From Pelagivirga sediminicola (GTDB lineage: Bacteria > Pseudomonadota > Alphaproteobacteria > Rhodobacterales > Rhodobacteraceae): a stretch of 64,000 bases of DNA. The DNA is taken from positions 124,001-188,000 of the forward strand of contig NZ_QCYH01000001.1 of assembly GCF_003072125.1 (NCBI RefSeq). The letters run 5' to 3'. Shown here piece after piece: positions 7,597-16,770 of this stretch. The notes beneath the pieces were generated by a model. The model was given only the letters and a program-made list of their open reading frames with translations. It was not told the DNA's origin and made no database searches. Positions within the stretch are counted from its first letter, which is position 1. Each line of letters opens with the position of its first letter. The translations under genes were made by a program, and so were the position numbers.

Positions 7597-9342
7597 ATGA
7601 ACCTATTCACCGATATCCGCGCCGCTGTTCTGGAGGCACTGACCGCGCTCGAGGGCGCCGGGCTGCTGCCCGCGGGCCTTGACCGCGCCAACGTCACGGT
7701 CGAGCCGCCGCGCGATCCGGCGCATGGCGACATGGCCACCAACGCCGCGATGGTGCTGGCCAAGCCTGCGGGCCTCAGGCCGCGCGAGATTGCCGATGCG
7801 CTGGCCGCCGAGCTGATGCGCGATGCGCGCATCGACACCGCCGAGGTGGCCGGCCCCGGATTTTTGAACCTGCGCCTTGCGCCTTCCTGCTGGCAGGACG
7901 TGGTGCGCGCGGTGATGGACCAGGGCGCGGGCTTTGGCCGCTCGCAGATGGGGCAGGGGCGGCGCGTCAACGTCGAATATGTCAGCGCCAACCCCACCGG
8001 CCCGCTTCATGTGGGCCACACGCGGGGCGCCGTTTTCGGCGATGCGCTGGCCAGCCTGCTGGATTTCACCGGCCATGACGTCACGCGCGAATATTACATC
8101 AACGATGGCGGCGGGCAGGTCGACACATTGGCGCGGTCGGTCTATCTGCGCTATCTTGAGGCGCATGGCCGCGCCGTGGATTTCCCCGACGGCACCTATC
8201 CCGGCGACTACCTGATCGAGGTCGGCGAGGCGCTGAAGCAGAAGATCGGCGATATCTGGGTGGGCCAGCCCGAAGATGTCTGGCTGGCCGAACTGCGCGA
8301 CTATGCCACCGACGCGATGATGGACCTGATCCGTGCCGACCTGAAATCGCTCGGCGTCGAGATGGACAGGTTCAGCTCCGAAAAATCCTTCTACGGCACC
8401 GGCCTGATCGAAAAGGCGATTGCGTCGCTGGATGCCAAGGGCCTGATCTACGAGGGCGTGCTGGAGCCGCCCAAGGGCAAGATGCCCGATGATTGGGAGC
8501 CGCGCGAGCAGACGCTGTTCCGCTCCACCGCGCACGGTGACGACGTGGATCGCCCGGTCAAGAAATCCGACGGCAGCTGGACCTATTTCGCGCCGGACAT
8601 CGCCTATCACTATGACAAGATCACGCGCGGCTTCGATCTGCTGATCGACGTGTTTGGCGCGGATCATGGCGGCTATGTCAAACGCATGAAGGCCGCCGTT
8701 TCGGCGCTGTCGGATGGCAAGGTGCCGCTGGAGATCAAGCTGACGCAACTGGTCAAGCTGTGGAAGAACGGCGAGCCGTTCAAGATGTCCAAGCGTGCGG
8801 GCACGTTCGTCACCCTGCGCGATGTCGTGGACCTGGTCGGCGCGGATGTGACGCGCTTCGTGATGCTGACGCGCAAGAATGACGCGCCGCTTGATTTCGA
8901 TTTCGACAAGGTGCTGGAGCAGTCCAAGGACAACCCCGTCTTTTATGTCCAATACGCCCATGCGCGCGTCTGCTCGGTGCTGCGCAAGGCGGCCGACGCG
9001 GGGATCGATGCCAGCGACGCGGCGCTTGGAGCGGCTGATCTGAGCCTTCTGTCGCACGAGGCCGAATTGACGCTGGCGCGCAAGATCGCCGAATGGCCCC
9101 GTCTGGTCGAGCTTGCCGGGCGCACGAACGAGCCGCATCGCGTGGCATTCTATCTCTATGATCTGGCGTCGGAGGTTCATGCGCTCTGGAACCGGGGCCA
9201 TGACGCGCCCGAGCTGCGGTTTCTGCAGGAGGGGGATGCTGCGACAAGTCAGGCGAAAATCGCCCTCGTCCGGGCTGCTACCGTTGTTATTTCCGCAGGT
9301 TTGGGTATCTTGGGCGTCACACCGGCAGAAGAGATGCGCTGA
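7597..9342 (+). CDS. argS: Arginyl-tRNA synthetase
   Basis: A 581-aa class I synthetase that charges tRNA-Arg. The N-terminal additional domain is followed by [18 protein letters not shown], which carries the HIGH-type signature as HVGH, then [10 protein letters not shown]. The second signature appears as [13 protein letters not shown], and the C-terminal anticodon-binding DALR region follows. The ATG at 7597 has AAGGAAG upstream; an in-frame ATG at 7579 adds only six residues. Length is typical. Confidence 0.96.
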   Translation: MNLFTDIRAAVLEALTALEGAGLLPAGLDRANVTVEPPRDPAHGDMATNAAMVLAKPAGLRPREIADALAAELMRDARIDTAEVAGPGFLNLRLAPSCWQDVVRAVMDQGAGFGRSQMGQGRRVNVEYVSANPTGPLHVGHTRGAVFGDALASLLDFTGHDVTREYYINDGGGQVDTLARSVYLRYLEAHGRAVDFPDGTYPGDYLIEVGEALKQKIGDIWVGQPEDVWLAELRDYATDAMMDLIRADLKSLGVEMDRFSSEKSFYGTGLIEKAIASLDAKGLIYEGVLEPPKGKMPDDWEPREQTLFRSTAHGDDVDRPVKKSDGSWTYFAPDIAYHYDKITRGFDLLIDVFGADHGGYVKRMKAAVSALSDGKVPLEIKLTQLVKLWKNGEPFKMSKRAGTFVTLRDVVDLVGADVTRFVMLTRKNDAPLDFDFDKVLEQSKDNPVFYVQYAHARVCSVLRKAADAGIDASDAALGAADLSLLSHEAELTLARKIAEWPRLVELAGRTNEPHRVAFYLYDLASEVHALWNRGHDAPELRFLQEGDAATSQAKIALVRAATVVISAGLGILGVTPAEEMR

Positions 9343-9423
9343 AGCGGCACAGACGCCGGGCGGAAAGACGGGCGGGGCAGTCATGCCGGCGGGTTTGATC
9401 CGCTGGTGTAGAAGAGGCAGTAA

Positions 9424-10389
9424 ATGGCATCATTTCAAGAGGATCCGCAGCAAACTTCGCGCAGCGAAGATACGCCTGTTCATCTGGTCACGCGCGCGAC
9501 CTATGCGCTCGGCTCGATCCTGTCCGTCGGGCTGGTGATCGGCCTTGGTGTCTGGGGCTACAAGCTTCTGGTGCGCGATGTCAGCGGCGTGCCGGTGATC
9601 CGCGCCGCCGAAGGCCCGATGCGCGTGCAGCCCGAGGATCCGGGCGGCCGCCAGACCCAGAACCAGGGGCTTTCGGTAAACGACGTCGCCGCCGTCGGAG
9701 CCGCCGGAACCGCGCCCGACCAGCTGATCCTCGCCCCCGCGCCGCTCGATCTGAGCGATGAGGATGCGGCGGGCATCACAGACGCACCGGAACCGGCCCC
9801 CGAAAGTGATGTCCAGACCGCGCAGGCCGCGCCCGAGTTACCGGAGACGCCCGAGATGGAAATCGCCGAGGCCGAGGCGCGGTCGGAGGCTCAGACCGAC
9901 ACTCAGGCCGAGCCTGACATGCTGGCTCTGGCCGAATCCATCAGTCAAGGCATCACACCGATGGAGGATCTGCCGGATCCGTCCGATGCGGACGCCGCCG
10001 AGCCCGAAGATGAGGGCGCTGTTGCGGCCTCCATGCGCCCCCGCGCGCGCCCGTCCGGGCTCAGCAATATCCGTGAAGTGGCCGCCGCCGCGCCTGCCGC
10101 GCCGGGCGGGCGCGACGTTGACCCCGAAACGATCCCTGTCGGCACCCGCCTTGCACAGCTTGGCGCCTTCTCCAGCGAAGAGATCGCGCGGGAGGAATGG
10201 AACCGTCTGGACGCCCGGTTCGAGGAATATCTCGCCGGCAAGGATCGCGTGATCCAGCGCGCCACCAGTGGCGGGCGAACCTTCTATCGCCTGCGCGCCA
10301 TGGGATTTGACGATCTGGCCGAGGCGCGGCGCTTCTGCTCGGCCTTGGTATCTGAAAAGGCGGAATGTATTCCGGTGGTTACGCGGTGA
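9424..10389 (+). CDS. SPOR-domain envelope protein
   Basis: A 321-aa single-pass membrane protein. A short cytoplasmic tail precedes one hydrophobic helix (about residues 27-48). A long acidic, Ala/Pro/Glu-rich periplasmic linker follows, and the C-terminal 80 residues (GTRLAQLGAFSSEEIAREEW ... FYRLRAMGF) form a SPOR domain. SPOR domains bind denuded glycan strands at division sites. It lies between argS and nagZ, an arrangement familiar from Rhodobacteraceae, and the glycan-related neighbour nagZ fits a cell-wall role. Confidence 0.88.
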   Translation: MASFQEDPQQTSRSEDTPVHLVTRATYALGSILSVGLVIGLGVWGYKLLVRDVSGVPVIRAAEGPMRVQPEDPGGRQTQNQGLSVNDVAAVGAAGTAPDQLILAPAPLDLSDEDAAGITDAPEPAPESDVQTAQAAPELPETPEMEIAEAEARSEAQTDTQAEPDMLALAESISQGITPMEDLPDPSDADAAEPEDEGAVAASMRPRARPSGLSNIREVAAAAPAAPGGRDVDPETIPVGTRLAQLGAFSSEEIAREEWNRLDARFEEYLAGKDRVIQRATSGGRTFYRLRAMGFDDLAEARRFCSALVSEKAECIPVVTR

Positions 10390-10414
10390 ACCTCATGTTG
10401 ATGACACCTGCCAC

Positions 10415-11425
10415 ATGACACATTTCGGCGCGACGATCCTTGACGCGGACGGTCTGCGGCTGACCGCGGAGGAAAAGCGGCTCTTTGCGGAGGCGGACCC
10501 GTTCGGCTTCATCCTGTTTGCGCGCAACATCGACACGCCCGACCAGGTGCGCGCCTTGTGTGACGAGATGCGCGCCGCCGTGGGGCGCGATGCACCGATC
10601 ACCATCGATCAGGAGGGCGGCCGCGTGCAGCGTCTGCGCCCGCCGACATGGCGCAAATGGCCCGCCCCGCTGGATCATGTGCAGGCCGCGGGCGCGCAGG
10701 CCCGCGAGGCGATGTATCTGCGCTATCGCCTGATCGCGGACGAACTGCACGGCCTTGGCATCGACAGCAATTGCGCGCCGCTGGTGGATGTCGCCGGCGC
10801 CGTCACGCATGGGTTTCTGCGCGATCGCTGCTATGGCACGGACGCAGCCGAGGTGGCCGATCTGGGCCGCGCGGTGGCCGAGGGTCTGCTGGATGGCGGC
10901 GTTCTGCCGGTGCTCAAACACATTCCCGGACATGGGCGCGCGCAGGCCGATAGCCATCTGGACCTGCCCGTGGTGGCCGAGCCCCGCGAGGTGCTGGAGG
11001 CCTGCGATTTCGCCCCTTTTAAGGCGCTGAGCGATCTGCCGATAGGGATGACCGCGCATCTGGTCTACTCCGCGCTGGATGCGCGGCCGGCCACGGTGTC
11101 GCCGGTGATGATGGGGCTGATCCGCGACGAGATCGGCTTTGGCGGGTTGATCATGACCGATGACATCTCGATGAAGGCGCTCAAGGGCAGCCTGACGGAG
11201 ATCACGCGCGCCTCGCTGGATGCTGGCTGTGACGTGGCGCTGCTGTGCAACGCGTCGCTGGAGGACCGGCGCGCCGTGGCCGATATCGCCGGGCGCCTCG
11301 ACGATGCCGGGCAGGCCCGCGCCGAGGCCGCGCTGGCCGCGCGGCGCACGCCGACGGAGGTTGACATTCCGGCGCTGGACGCAAAGCTGTCTGCCATGAG
11401 CGGCGGGCTGACATATGGCGGATGA
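10415..11425 (+). CDS. nagZ: Beta-N-acetylhexosaminidase, cell-wall recycling
   Basis: A 336-aa family-3 glycoside hydrolase that cleaves GlcNAc-anhydroMurNAc products in the cytoplasm. Signature regions are FILFARNIDTPDQVRAL, ITIDQEGGRVQRLRPP, the KHIPGHGRAQADSH loop that carries the catalytic His, and LIMTDDISMKAL with the nucleophile Asp. The ATG at 10415 starts MTHFGATILDADG; upstream in-frame sequence is not family-like. Its end overlaps scpA by 11 bases, so translation is coupled. Confidence 0.93.
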   Translation: MTHFGATILDADGLRLTAEEKRLFAEADPFGFILFARNIDTPDQVRALCDEMRAAVGRDAPITIDQEGGRVQRLRPPTWRKWPAPLDHVQAAGAQAREAMYLRYRLIADELHGLGIDSNCAPLVDVAGAVTHGFLRDRCYGTDAAEVADLGRAVAEGLLDGGVLPVLKHIPGHGRAQADSHLDLPVVAEPREVLEACDFAPFKALSDLPIGMTAHLVYSALDARPATVSPVMMGLIRDEIGFGGLIMTDDISMKALKGSLTEITRASLDAGCDVALLCNASLEDRRAVADIAGRLDDAGQARAEAALAARRTPTEVDIPALDAKLSAMSGGLTYGG

Positions 11426-12194
11426 CTGGGCCGAGGCGCCGGGCGCGGTCGCCGAACGGCTGGCCGCGGAGGCGCTGATCGTTGATGTCGATGGCTTCGA
11501 GGGGCCGCTGGACCTGTTGCTGACGCTGAGCCGGACGCAAAAGGTAGATCTGCGTAAGATCAGTATTCTGAACCTCGCCCGGCAATACCTTGAATTCGTG
11601 GAGAAAGCCCGACAGCTGCGGCTGGAGCTGGCGGCGGATTACCTTGTGATGGCCGCATGGCTCGCCTTTCTGAAATCACGCCTTCTGCTGCCTCCCGATC
11701 CCGAAGAAGAGGGCCCGTCGGGCGAGGAGATGGCCGCGCATCTGGCCTTTCAGTTGGAGCGTCTTCAGGCGATGCGCGACGTTGCGGCGCGGCTGATGGC
11801 GCGCGATCAGCTGGGCCGTGATTTCTTTGTCCGCGGGCAGCCGGAAACGGTCACCCGCACCCGTAAGGTGACCTATACCGCCACGCTTCTGGACCTGATG
11901 CAGGGCTACGCACGCACCCGCACCCGGGATGAGTTCCGCCCCTACGCAATGGACCGCGAGGCGATCTTTTCGCTGGAGCAGGCGCTGGACCGAATGCGCG
12001 GATTGATCGGGTTTGCCGGGGAGTGGACGGACATTTCCGCCTATTTGCCCGAAGGTTTCGGCACGGATCCCGCGCGCCGCCGTTCGGCCGCGGCGTCGAC
12101 ATTCGCCGCATCGCTGGAACTGGCCAAGGAGGGCCGGATCGAGCTGCGTCAATCCGAGGCCTTCGCGCCGATCGAACTTCGCAGGCGAGGTTAG
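11415..12194 (+). CDS. scpA: Segregation and condensation protein A
   Basis: A 259-aa kleisin that joins the SMC ATPase and ScpB in the chromosome-condensing complex. The N-terminal helix region contains VDVDGFEGPLDLLLTL and QKVDLRKISILNLARQYLEF, the well-known ScpA start. The C-terminal winged-helix part is YLPEGFGTDPARRR onward and ends in ELRQSEAFAPIELRRRG. It overlaps nagZ and is followed four bases later by scpB. Confidence 0.95.
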   Translation: MADDWAEAPGAVAERLAAEALIVDVDGFEGPLDLLLTLSRTQKVDLRKISILNLARQYLEFVEKARQLRLELAADYLVMAAWLAFLKSRLLLPPDPEEEGPSGEEMAAHLAFQLERLQAMRDVAARLMARDQLGRDFFVRGQPETVTRTRKVTYTATLLDLMQGYARTRTRDEFRPYAMDREAIFSLEQALDRMRGLIGFAGEWTDISAYLPEGFGTDPARRRSAAASTFAASLELAKEGRIELRQSEAFAPIELRRRG

Positions 12195-12198
12195 GTTC

Positions 12199-12864
12199 AT
12201 GCCGCAAGACGCTGAAACAGAAAGAGAGTCGCTGTTCGAGGCTCCGCCGATGGCCGAGCAGGAGCGCATGGTCGAGGCCATCCTCTTTGCCACATCCGAG
12301 CCGATCAGTGCGCGTGAGCTTGATGCGCGCCTTCCGCATGGCTGCGACGCTGCCGAGGCGCTGGTGCATCTGCGCCGCCGCTATGAGGGGCGCGGCGTGA
12401 GCCTGGCGCGGATCGGCGACGGCTATGCGCTGCGCACGGCGCCCGATCTGGGATACCTCATGCAGCGCGAGACGGTGGAGATCCGCAAACTCAGCCGCGC
12501 GGCGATCGAAACGCTGGCGATCATCGCCTATCACCAGCCTGTCACGCGCGCCGAGATCGAGGAAATCCGTGGCGTTTCGGTCAGCCGCGGCACGGTGGAC
12601 CAGTTGCTGGAAATGGAATGGATCCGCTTTGGTCGCCGCAAGATGACGCCGGGCAGGCCGGTCACCTTCGTGGTGACGGACACGTTTCTGGGGCATTTCG
12701 GATTGGAAACCGCGCGCGATCTGCCCGGTCTCAGGGAATTGCGCGCCGCCGGTCTGCTGGACAGCCGGTTGCCGCCCATGTCCATGCCCGGCGCTAAATC
12801 CGAGGATGACGAGGACGAATTACCGCTGAAGGACGGCGATCAGAGCGAGCTTTTTGAAGAATAA
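12199..12864 (+). CDS. scpB: Segregation and condensation protein B
   Basis: A 221-aa tandem winged-helix protein, partner of ScpA in the SMC complex. MVEAILFATSEPISARELDARLP and LSRAAIETLAIIAYHQPVTR are the two winged-helix signatures, and GRKMTPGRPVTFVVT and FLGHFGL mark the second domain end. The ATG at 12199 lies just after the scpA stop. The acidic C-terminal tail (DDEDELPLKDGDQSELFEE) is common in this group. Confidence 0.94.
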   Translation: MPQDAETERESLFEAPPMAEQERMVEAILFATSEPISARELDARLPHGCDAAEALVHLRRRYEGRGVSLARIGDGYALRTAPDLGYLMQRETVEIRKLSRAAIETLAIIAYHQPVTRAEIEEIRGVSVSRGTVDQLLEMEWIRFGRRKMTPGRPVTFVVTDTFLGHFGLETARDLPGLRELRAAGLLDSRLPPMSMPGAKSEDDEDELPLKDGDQSELFEE

Positions 12865-12933
12865 TCGCAAACGCCCTGAAATCTCCATCATTCTTTGCTA
12901 TATAGACCATGTGAGGAAAAGCAGGAGCGCGCA

Positions 12934-13134
12934 ATGAATGCCAATCGGATGATCAACATGGCGATACGCATGATCATGCGCCGTCTTATGCGGACGGGTG
13001 TCAACGCGGGAATCGGCGCTGCCGGTAAGCGCATGAACAAGGGCAAGGCGCCGGGCAAAAGCCCCGACACCAAGCAGACGCAGAAACGCGCGCGCAGCAC
13101 GATGAAGATGGCGCGCCGGATCGGCCGAATGTAA
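12934..13134 (+). CDS. Small, strongly basic protein of unknown function
   Basis: A 66-aa protein rich in Arg, Lys and Met (MNANRMINMAIRMIMRRLMR at the start; many Lys/Arg to the end). It has GCAGGAG about 8 bases before the ATG and a TATATA-like box at 12899-12904, so it probably has its own promoter. The first 20 residues form a strongly amphipathic, Met-rich helix, and the remainder looks unstructured and could bind nucleic acid or membrane. It sits between scpB and the convergent dCTP deaminase-like gene. I do not recognise a named family. Confidence 0.65.
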   Translation: MNANRMINMAIRMIMRRLMRTGVNAGIGAAGKRMNKGKAPGKSPDTKQTQKRARSTMKMARRIGRM

Positions 13135-13154
13135 TGCAAAGCGTCAAGTTCGCT

Positions 13155-14231
13155 TTATACGGACTTGAAGTGCTTGGATAATTTCAGACCTTGGCCTTGG
13201 TAGTTGGAGCTTAGATCGGCGCCATAAAGAGTGGCGGGCACTTGCTCCATGCGCTCGTAGATCAACCGCCCCACCGTCTGGCCGTGTTCGAGCACGAAGG
13301 GCGCTTCGTGACAGCGGACCTCCAGCACGCCGCGCGCACCTGTGCCGCCGGCGGCGTCGTGGCCAAATCCGGGATCGAAAAATCCGGCATAGTGAACGCG
13401 GAACTCTCCGACCATGGCCAGGTAGGGCGCCATCTCGGCGGCGTAGTCGGGGGGTATATGGACCGCTTCGCGGCTGACAAGGATGTAGAACGCGCCGGGA
13501 TCAAGGATGATCCGCCCCTCGTCCGTGTGAACCTCTTCCCAGAAGTCGGCAGGGTCGTAATGCCCGATAGTGTCAAGGTCAATCACGCCGGCATGTGGCT
13601 TGGCCCGATAGCCGACCAGCGTGCCGGTTTCAGGGCGCAGGTCGACTGAAAACCCGAGGCCGTCGCTGATGACCGGCGTGCAATCGACCAGCCGCTGGCG
13701 CGCATGCAGCTCTGACAGTTCGGCGTCGCTCAGGACCGCCTCGCCGCTGCTGAACCGGATCTGGTTCAGCCGCATCCCGGGACGCACCAGAACCGAGAAG
13801 GAGCGGGGGCAGATCTCGGCATAAAGCGGGCCGTGATAGCCGGCGGGAACGCGGTCAAACTCGGCGCCGCCATCGGTGACGGCGCGGGTCAAAAGATCCA
13901 GCCGCCCGGTTGAGGATTTGGCATTGGCCGTCGCCTGAACGCCCTCGGGCAGGGCAAGCGATTCTATCAGCGGGACCACATAGACGCAGCCCTTTTCCAG
14001 CACCGCACCGGCGCGCAGGTCGATGCGATGCATCTCGAACTCGGTCAACCGCTCGGCGACGCTGCGCCCTTCACCGGCAAGGAAGGAGGCGCGCACGCGG
14101 TAGGCGATATCGCCCAACCGCAGATCGAGGCTCGCCGGCTGAATCTGGGCGGGCAGGATAGCGGGGGCGGCGGTGATGGCACCGCTGTCGATCAACGATC
14201 GGATCTGCTGGCTGGAGAGAACCCCGGTCAT
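13155..14231 (-). CDS. dcd: 2'-deoxycytidine 5'-triphosphate deaminase, two-domain form
   Basis: A 358-aa protein, about twice the length of the usual 190-aa Dcd. The N-terminal half has IQPASLDLRLGD and NAKSSTGRLDLLTR; the second half repeats the dUTPase-like fold around EFRVHYAGFFDPGFG and ends with YQGQGLKLSKHF. This double form is known in alphaproteobacteria and should make dUTP from dCTP for thymidylate synthesis. The start at 14229-14231 gives MTGVLSSQQIRSLI. It converges with the small basic gene. Confidence 0.85.
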   Translation of the reverse strand: MTGVLSSQQIRSLIDSGAITAAPAILPAQIQPASLDLRLGDIAYRVRASFLAGEGRSVAERLTEFEMHRIDLRAGAVLEKGCVYVVPLIESLALPEGVQATANAKSSTGRLDLLTRAVTDGGAEFDRVPAGYHGPLYAEICPRSFSVLVRPGMRLNQIRFSSGEAVLSDAELSELHARQRLVDCTPVISDGLGFSVDLRPETGTLVGYRAKPHAGVIDLDTIGHYDPADFWEEVHTDEGRIILDPGAFYILVSREAVHIPPDYAAEMAPYLAMVGEFRVHYAGFFDPGFGHDAAGGTGARGVLEVRCHEAPFVLEHGQTVGRLIYERMEQVPATLYGADLSSNYQGQGLKLSKHFKSV

Positions 14232-14349
14232 TGATGCGTCCTTTTGAAATCTCCAAAGATGTACCCGCCAGGGGCGGTCTTGGCAATTCCGGGCGCTCCC
14301 GGAACTGCGGCAGGTAGAGCGATTTTTTGTAAAACGGGGAGGGTGGTTA

Positions 14350-14426
14350 TGGTCGGGCTAGCAGGACTCGAACCTGCGACCTTCCGTCCCCCAGACGGAC
14401 GCGCTACCAGGCTGCGCCATAGCCCG
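14350..14426 (-). tRNA. tRNA-Pro (GGG)
   Basis: The reverse strand folds as a full tRNA of 77 nt: acceptor CGGGCTA pairs TAGCCCG, D-stem GCGC/GCGC, anticodon stem TCCGT/ACGGA with loop CTGGGGG (anticodon GGG), a TTCGA-type T-loop, and an encoded CCA. It would read CCC and CCU proline codons. Confidence 0.95.
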
Positions 14427-14495
14427 ACGATGTGGGTGTCATACCTGTTTCTGGAGCAGGGACAAGAGGTATTTCCGATTTTTACCGCCCTGCCA

Positions 14496-15374
14496 TCACG
14501 AAGTTTTCGCGCTGCCCATCCGCGCGCGCAGCTCTGCCATGCGCCCGGAAAGATCGCGCAGAGCCGGGCGGTGCGTGTCCAGTGCGGCAGCGTCCATGCC
14601 CGCCAGCGCGCTCAGCTGCGAGGCAGGCGCGGGGACGGTATCGACCGGATCGTCCGGAACGGTGATGCGTGCGGGGCGCTTGGTGGCAGGCTCGGCCGGT
14701 GCGGGGGCGGCGGGCGCCGCATCCTCGGGGGGGGCTGGGGATGTGCGTGCCGCTTCGGTCGCAGGCTTGGGCGTTGGCTGCGCGGCGCGGGGCTCGCCCG
14801 TGTGGTCCTCCTCGGCGGGCGCGCTTGCATCGCTCGCATCGTCCGGCGCGGAGGTGCTATCTGTAGGGTCCGCCGACGCGGGCTTTTGCGGGGCCGGGAT
14901 TTCTGCGTCGCTTTCTGCCGAGGCGGCATTCTCCTCAGCATCGACCGGGGGCGCTGAAGGTGCGTCATCCTCCAGCTGCGGCTCGGCCGCCTGCGGCGCA
15001 TCTGCACTGCCGCGATCAAAGCTCAGCACCGTGCCGCGCGGCTCCTCGGCCTCGGTCACATCGAGCGCGATGCCGGCGATCGCCTCTTCCAGATCGGCAT
15101 CGAGCGGGGGGGACATGGCGGCGACATGGCGCACGCCCTGATCGCGCATCACTTTTTGGACGCCCTTGATCGTCATCCCCTCGTCATGCAGCAGCTTGCG
15201 AATCCCGCCCAGCAACTGCATGTCGGCGGGGCGGTAATAGCGGCGCCCGCCGGCGCGCTTGACCGGTTTCACCTGGGTGAACTTGCTCTCCCAGAAGCGC
15301 AGGACATGGGCGGGAATGCCCAGCCAGTCTGCGACTTCGCTGATGGTCCGAAAGGCGTCTGCGGATTTTGACAT
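14496..15374 (-). CDS. MerR-family transcriptional regulator with a long Ala/Pro/Glu linker
   Basis: A 292-aa protein. Residues about 7-75 are a MerR winged helix ([25 protein letters not shown], then [23 protein letters not shown]). After this comes a low-complexity, Ala/Pro/Asp-rich stretch of about 150 residues and a short conserved-looking C-terminus ([20 protein letters not shown]). There is no effector-binding cysteine set, so it is not a classic metal sensor. It follows ihfA with a seven-base gap on the same strand, an order seen across Rhodobacterales. Confidence 0.85.
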   Translation of the reverse strand: MSKSADAFRTISEVADWLGIPAHVLRFWESKFTQVKPVKRAGGRRYYRPADMQLLGGIRKLLHDEGMTIKGVQKVMRDQGVRHVAAMSPPLDADLEEAIAGIALDVTEAEEPRGTVLSFDRGSADAPQAAEPQLEDDAPSAPPVDAEENAASAESDAEIPAPQKPASADPTDSTSAPDDASDASAPAEEDHTGEPRAAQPTPKPATEAARTSPAPPEDAAPAAPAPAEPATKRPARITVPDDPVDTVPAPASQLSALAGMDAAALDTHRPALRDLSGRMAELRARMGSAKTS

Positions 15375-15381
15375 TGCCTGC

Positions 15382-15684
15382 CTAGCGCTTGTTGCCGGCC
15401 GCCACGCGATCCTTCATCAGATGCGACGGACGAAAGGTGAGAACGCGGCGCGGGTTGATGGGAACCTCCTCGCCGGTCTTCGGATTGCGGCCGACGCGCG
15501 CGGACTTCTCGCGCACCGAAAATGTGCCGAAGGACGAGATCTTCACCTGCTCGCCGCGCACCAGCGCGTCCGACATATGCTCCAGCACGCTTTCCACCAG
15601 CTGCGACGAATCATTACGGGACAGGCCGACCTCGCGAAAGATCGCCTCGCTCAAATCCATGCGCGTCAATGTCTTGTCACTCAT
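15382..15684 (-). CDS. ihfA: Integration host factor alpha subunit
   Basis: A 100-aa DNA-bending protein of the HU/IHF family. [33 protein letters not shown] and the beta-arm [20 protein letters not shown] identify the alpha subunit. The ATG at 15682-15684 has GGGGGA five bases upstream; earlier in-frame starts add non-family residues. It works as a heterodimer with IhfB, which is not in this window. Confidence 0.93.
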   Translation of the reverse strand: MSDKTLTRMDLSEAIFREVGLSRNDSSQLVESVLEHMSDALVRGEQVKISSFGTFSVREKSARVGRNPKTGEEVPINPRRVLTFRPSHLMKDRVAAGNKR

Positions 15685-15795
15685 CGCCATCCCCCGATTG
15701 CAGTTTGCCAACAATAGGGGCGAAGAAATTTGCGAGTCAATTACAATGGCTTGGAATGGACCGTTTAAGTGCGGCGGCAGCGTGAATTTGCCATC

Positions 15796-16770
15796 CTACC
15801 AGCGCAGCGCGACCGCGCCCCAGGCCAATCCGCCGCCGATCGCCTCGCTCAGCAGCAGATCGCCGCGCTTGATGCGCCCGTCGCGCACGCCGACCGACAT
15901 CGCCAGCGGGATCGACGCGGCCGAGGTATTGCCGTGGTCCTGCACCGTCAGGATGACGCGGTCCATCGACACGCCCATCTTTTTCGCCGTGCCTTGGATG
16001 ATGCGGATATTGGCCTGATGCGGCACGATCCACGCCACGTCATCTGCTGTCAGGTTCGCCTTGGCCAGCGCGGCATCCGCCGTCTCGGTCAGCTTCTCGA
16101 CGGCCTGCCGGAAGAGGGGATTGCCCTGCATGCGGACCTTGCCGGTGGTGCCGGTCGAGGACACACCGCCATCGACATAGAGCATGTCGCGGTGGCGCCC
16201 GTCCGAGTGCAGGTCGGTGGCGAGGATCCCGCGATCCTGCGAGGTGCCCGCGCCATCCTCGGCGCCCAGGATCAGCGCGCCGGCGCCGTCGCCGAACAGC
16301 ACGCAGGTGCTGCGATCGGTCCAGTCCATGATGCGGCTGAAGGTCTCGGCGCCGATCACCAGAAGGCGGCGCGCCTGGCCCGATACGATCATCGCGTCGG
16401 CCGTGCAAAGCGCGAAGATGAAACCGGCGCAGACCGCCTGCACGTCAAACGCAAAGCCGCGCGTCATCCCCAGATTGGCCTGCACCATTGTCGCGACCGA
16501 TGGAAAGGTCAGATCGGGGGTGGAGGTGGCGACGATGATGCCGTCAATCTCGTCCGGGGCCAGCCCTGCATGATCGAGCGCGGCGCGCGCGGCATGGGTC
16601 GCCAGATCGGACGTGGTCTCATCCTCGGCGGCGAAATGGCGCCGCTCGATGCCCGAGCGGGTGCGGATCCACTCGTCGCTGGTGTCGACCAGCGTCTCGA
16701 AATGGGCGTTGGGCACGATACGTTCGGGCAGGTAATGGCCGATGCCGAGAGGAACGGCGCGTGTGGTCAT
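15796..16770 (-). CDS. fabH: 3-oxoacyl-ACP synthase III
   Basis: A 324-aa thiolase-fold enzyme that starts fatty-acid synthesis by joining acetyl-CoA and malonyl-ACP. The catalytic triad is visible: Cys114 in VQAVCAGF, His in WIVPHQANIRI and Asn in HGNTSAASIP. Its ATG overlaps the plsX stop (ATGA), so translation is coupled with plsX. Length is typical. Confidence 0.95.
   Translation of the reverse strand: MTTRAVPLGIGHYLPERIVPNAHFETLVDTSDEWIRTRSGIERRHFAAEDETTSDLATHAARAALDHAGLAPDEIDGIIVATSTPDLTFPSVATMVQANLGMTRGFAFDVQAVCAGFIFALCTADAMIVSGQARRLLVIGAETFSRIMDWTDRSTCVLFGDGAGALILGAEDGAGTSQDRGILATDLHSDGRHRDMLYVDGGVSSTGTTGKVRMQGNPLFRQAVEKLTETADAALAKANLTADDVAWIVPHQANIRIIQGTAKKMGVSMDRVILTVQDHGNTSAASIPLAMSVGVRDGRIKRGDLLLSEAIGGGLAWGAVALRW

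Noticed and set aside
14287..14304. Perfect hairpin TTCCGGG-CGCT-CCCGGAA downstream of tRNA-Pro
   Set aside because: No T run follows on either strand and it lies about 46 bases from the tRNA, so I do not call it a terminator.
14244..14957. Rightward frame reading through tRNA-Pro
   Set aside because: Its GLAGLEPATFRPPD-type sequence is the usual spurious translation of a tRNA reverse strand; no ribosome site or family.
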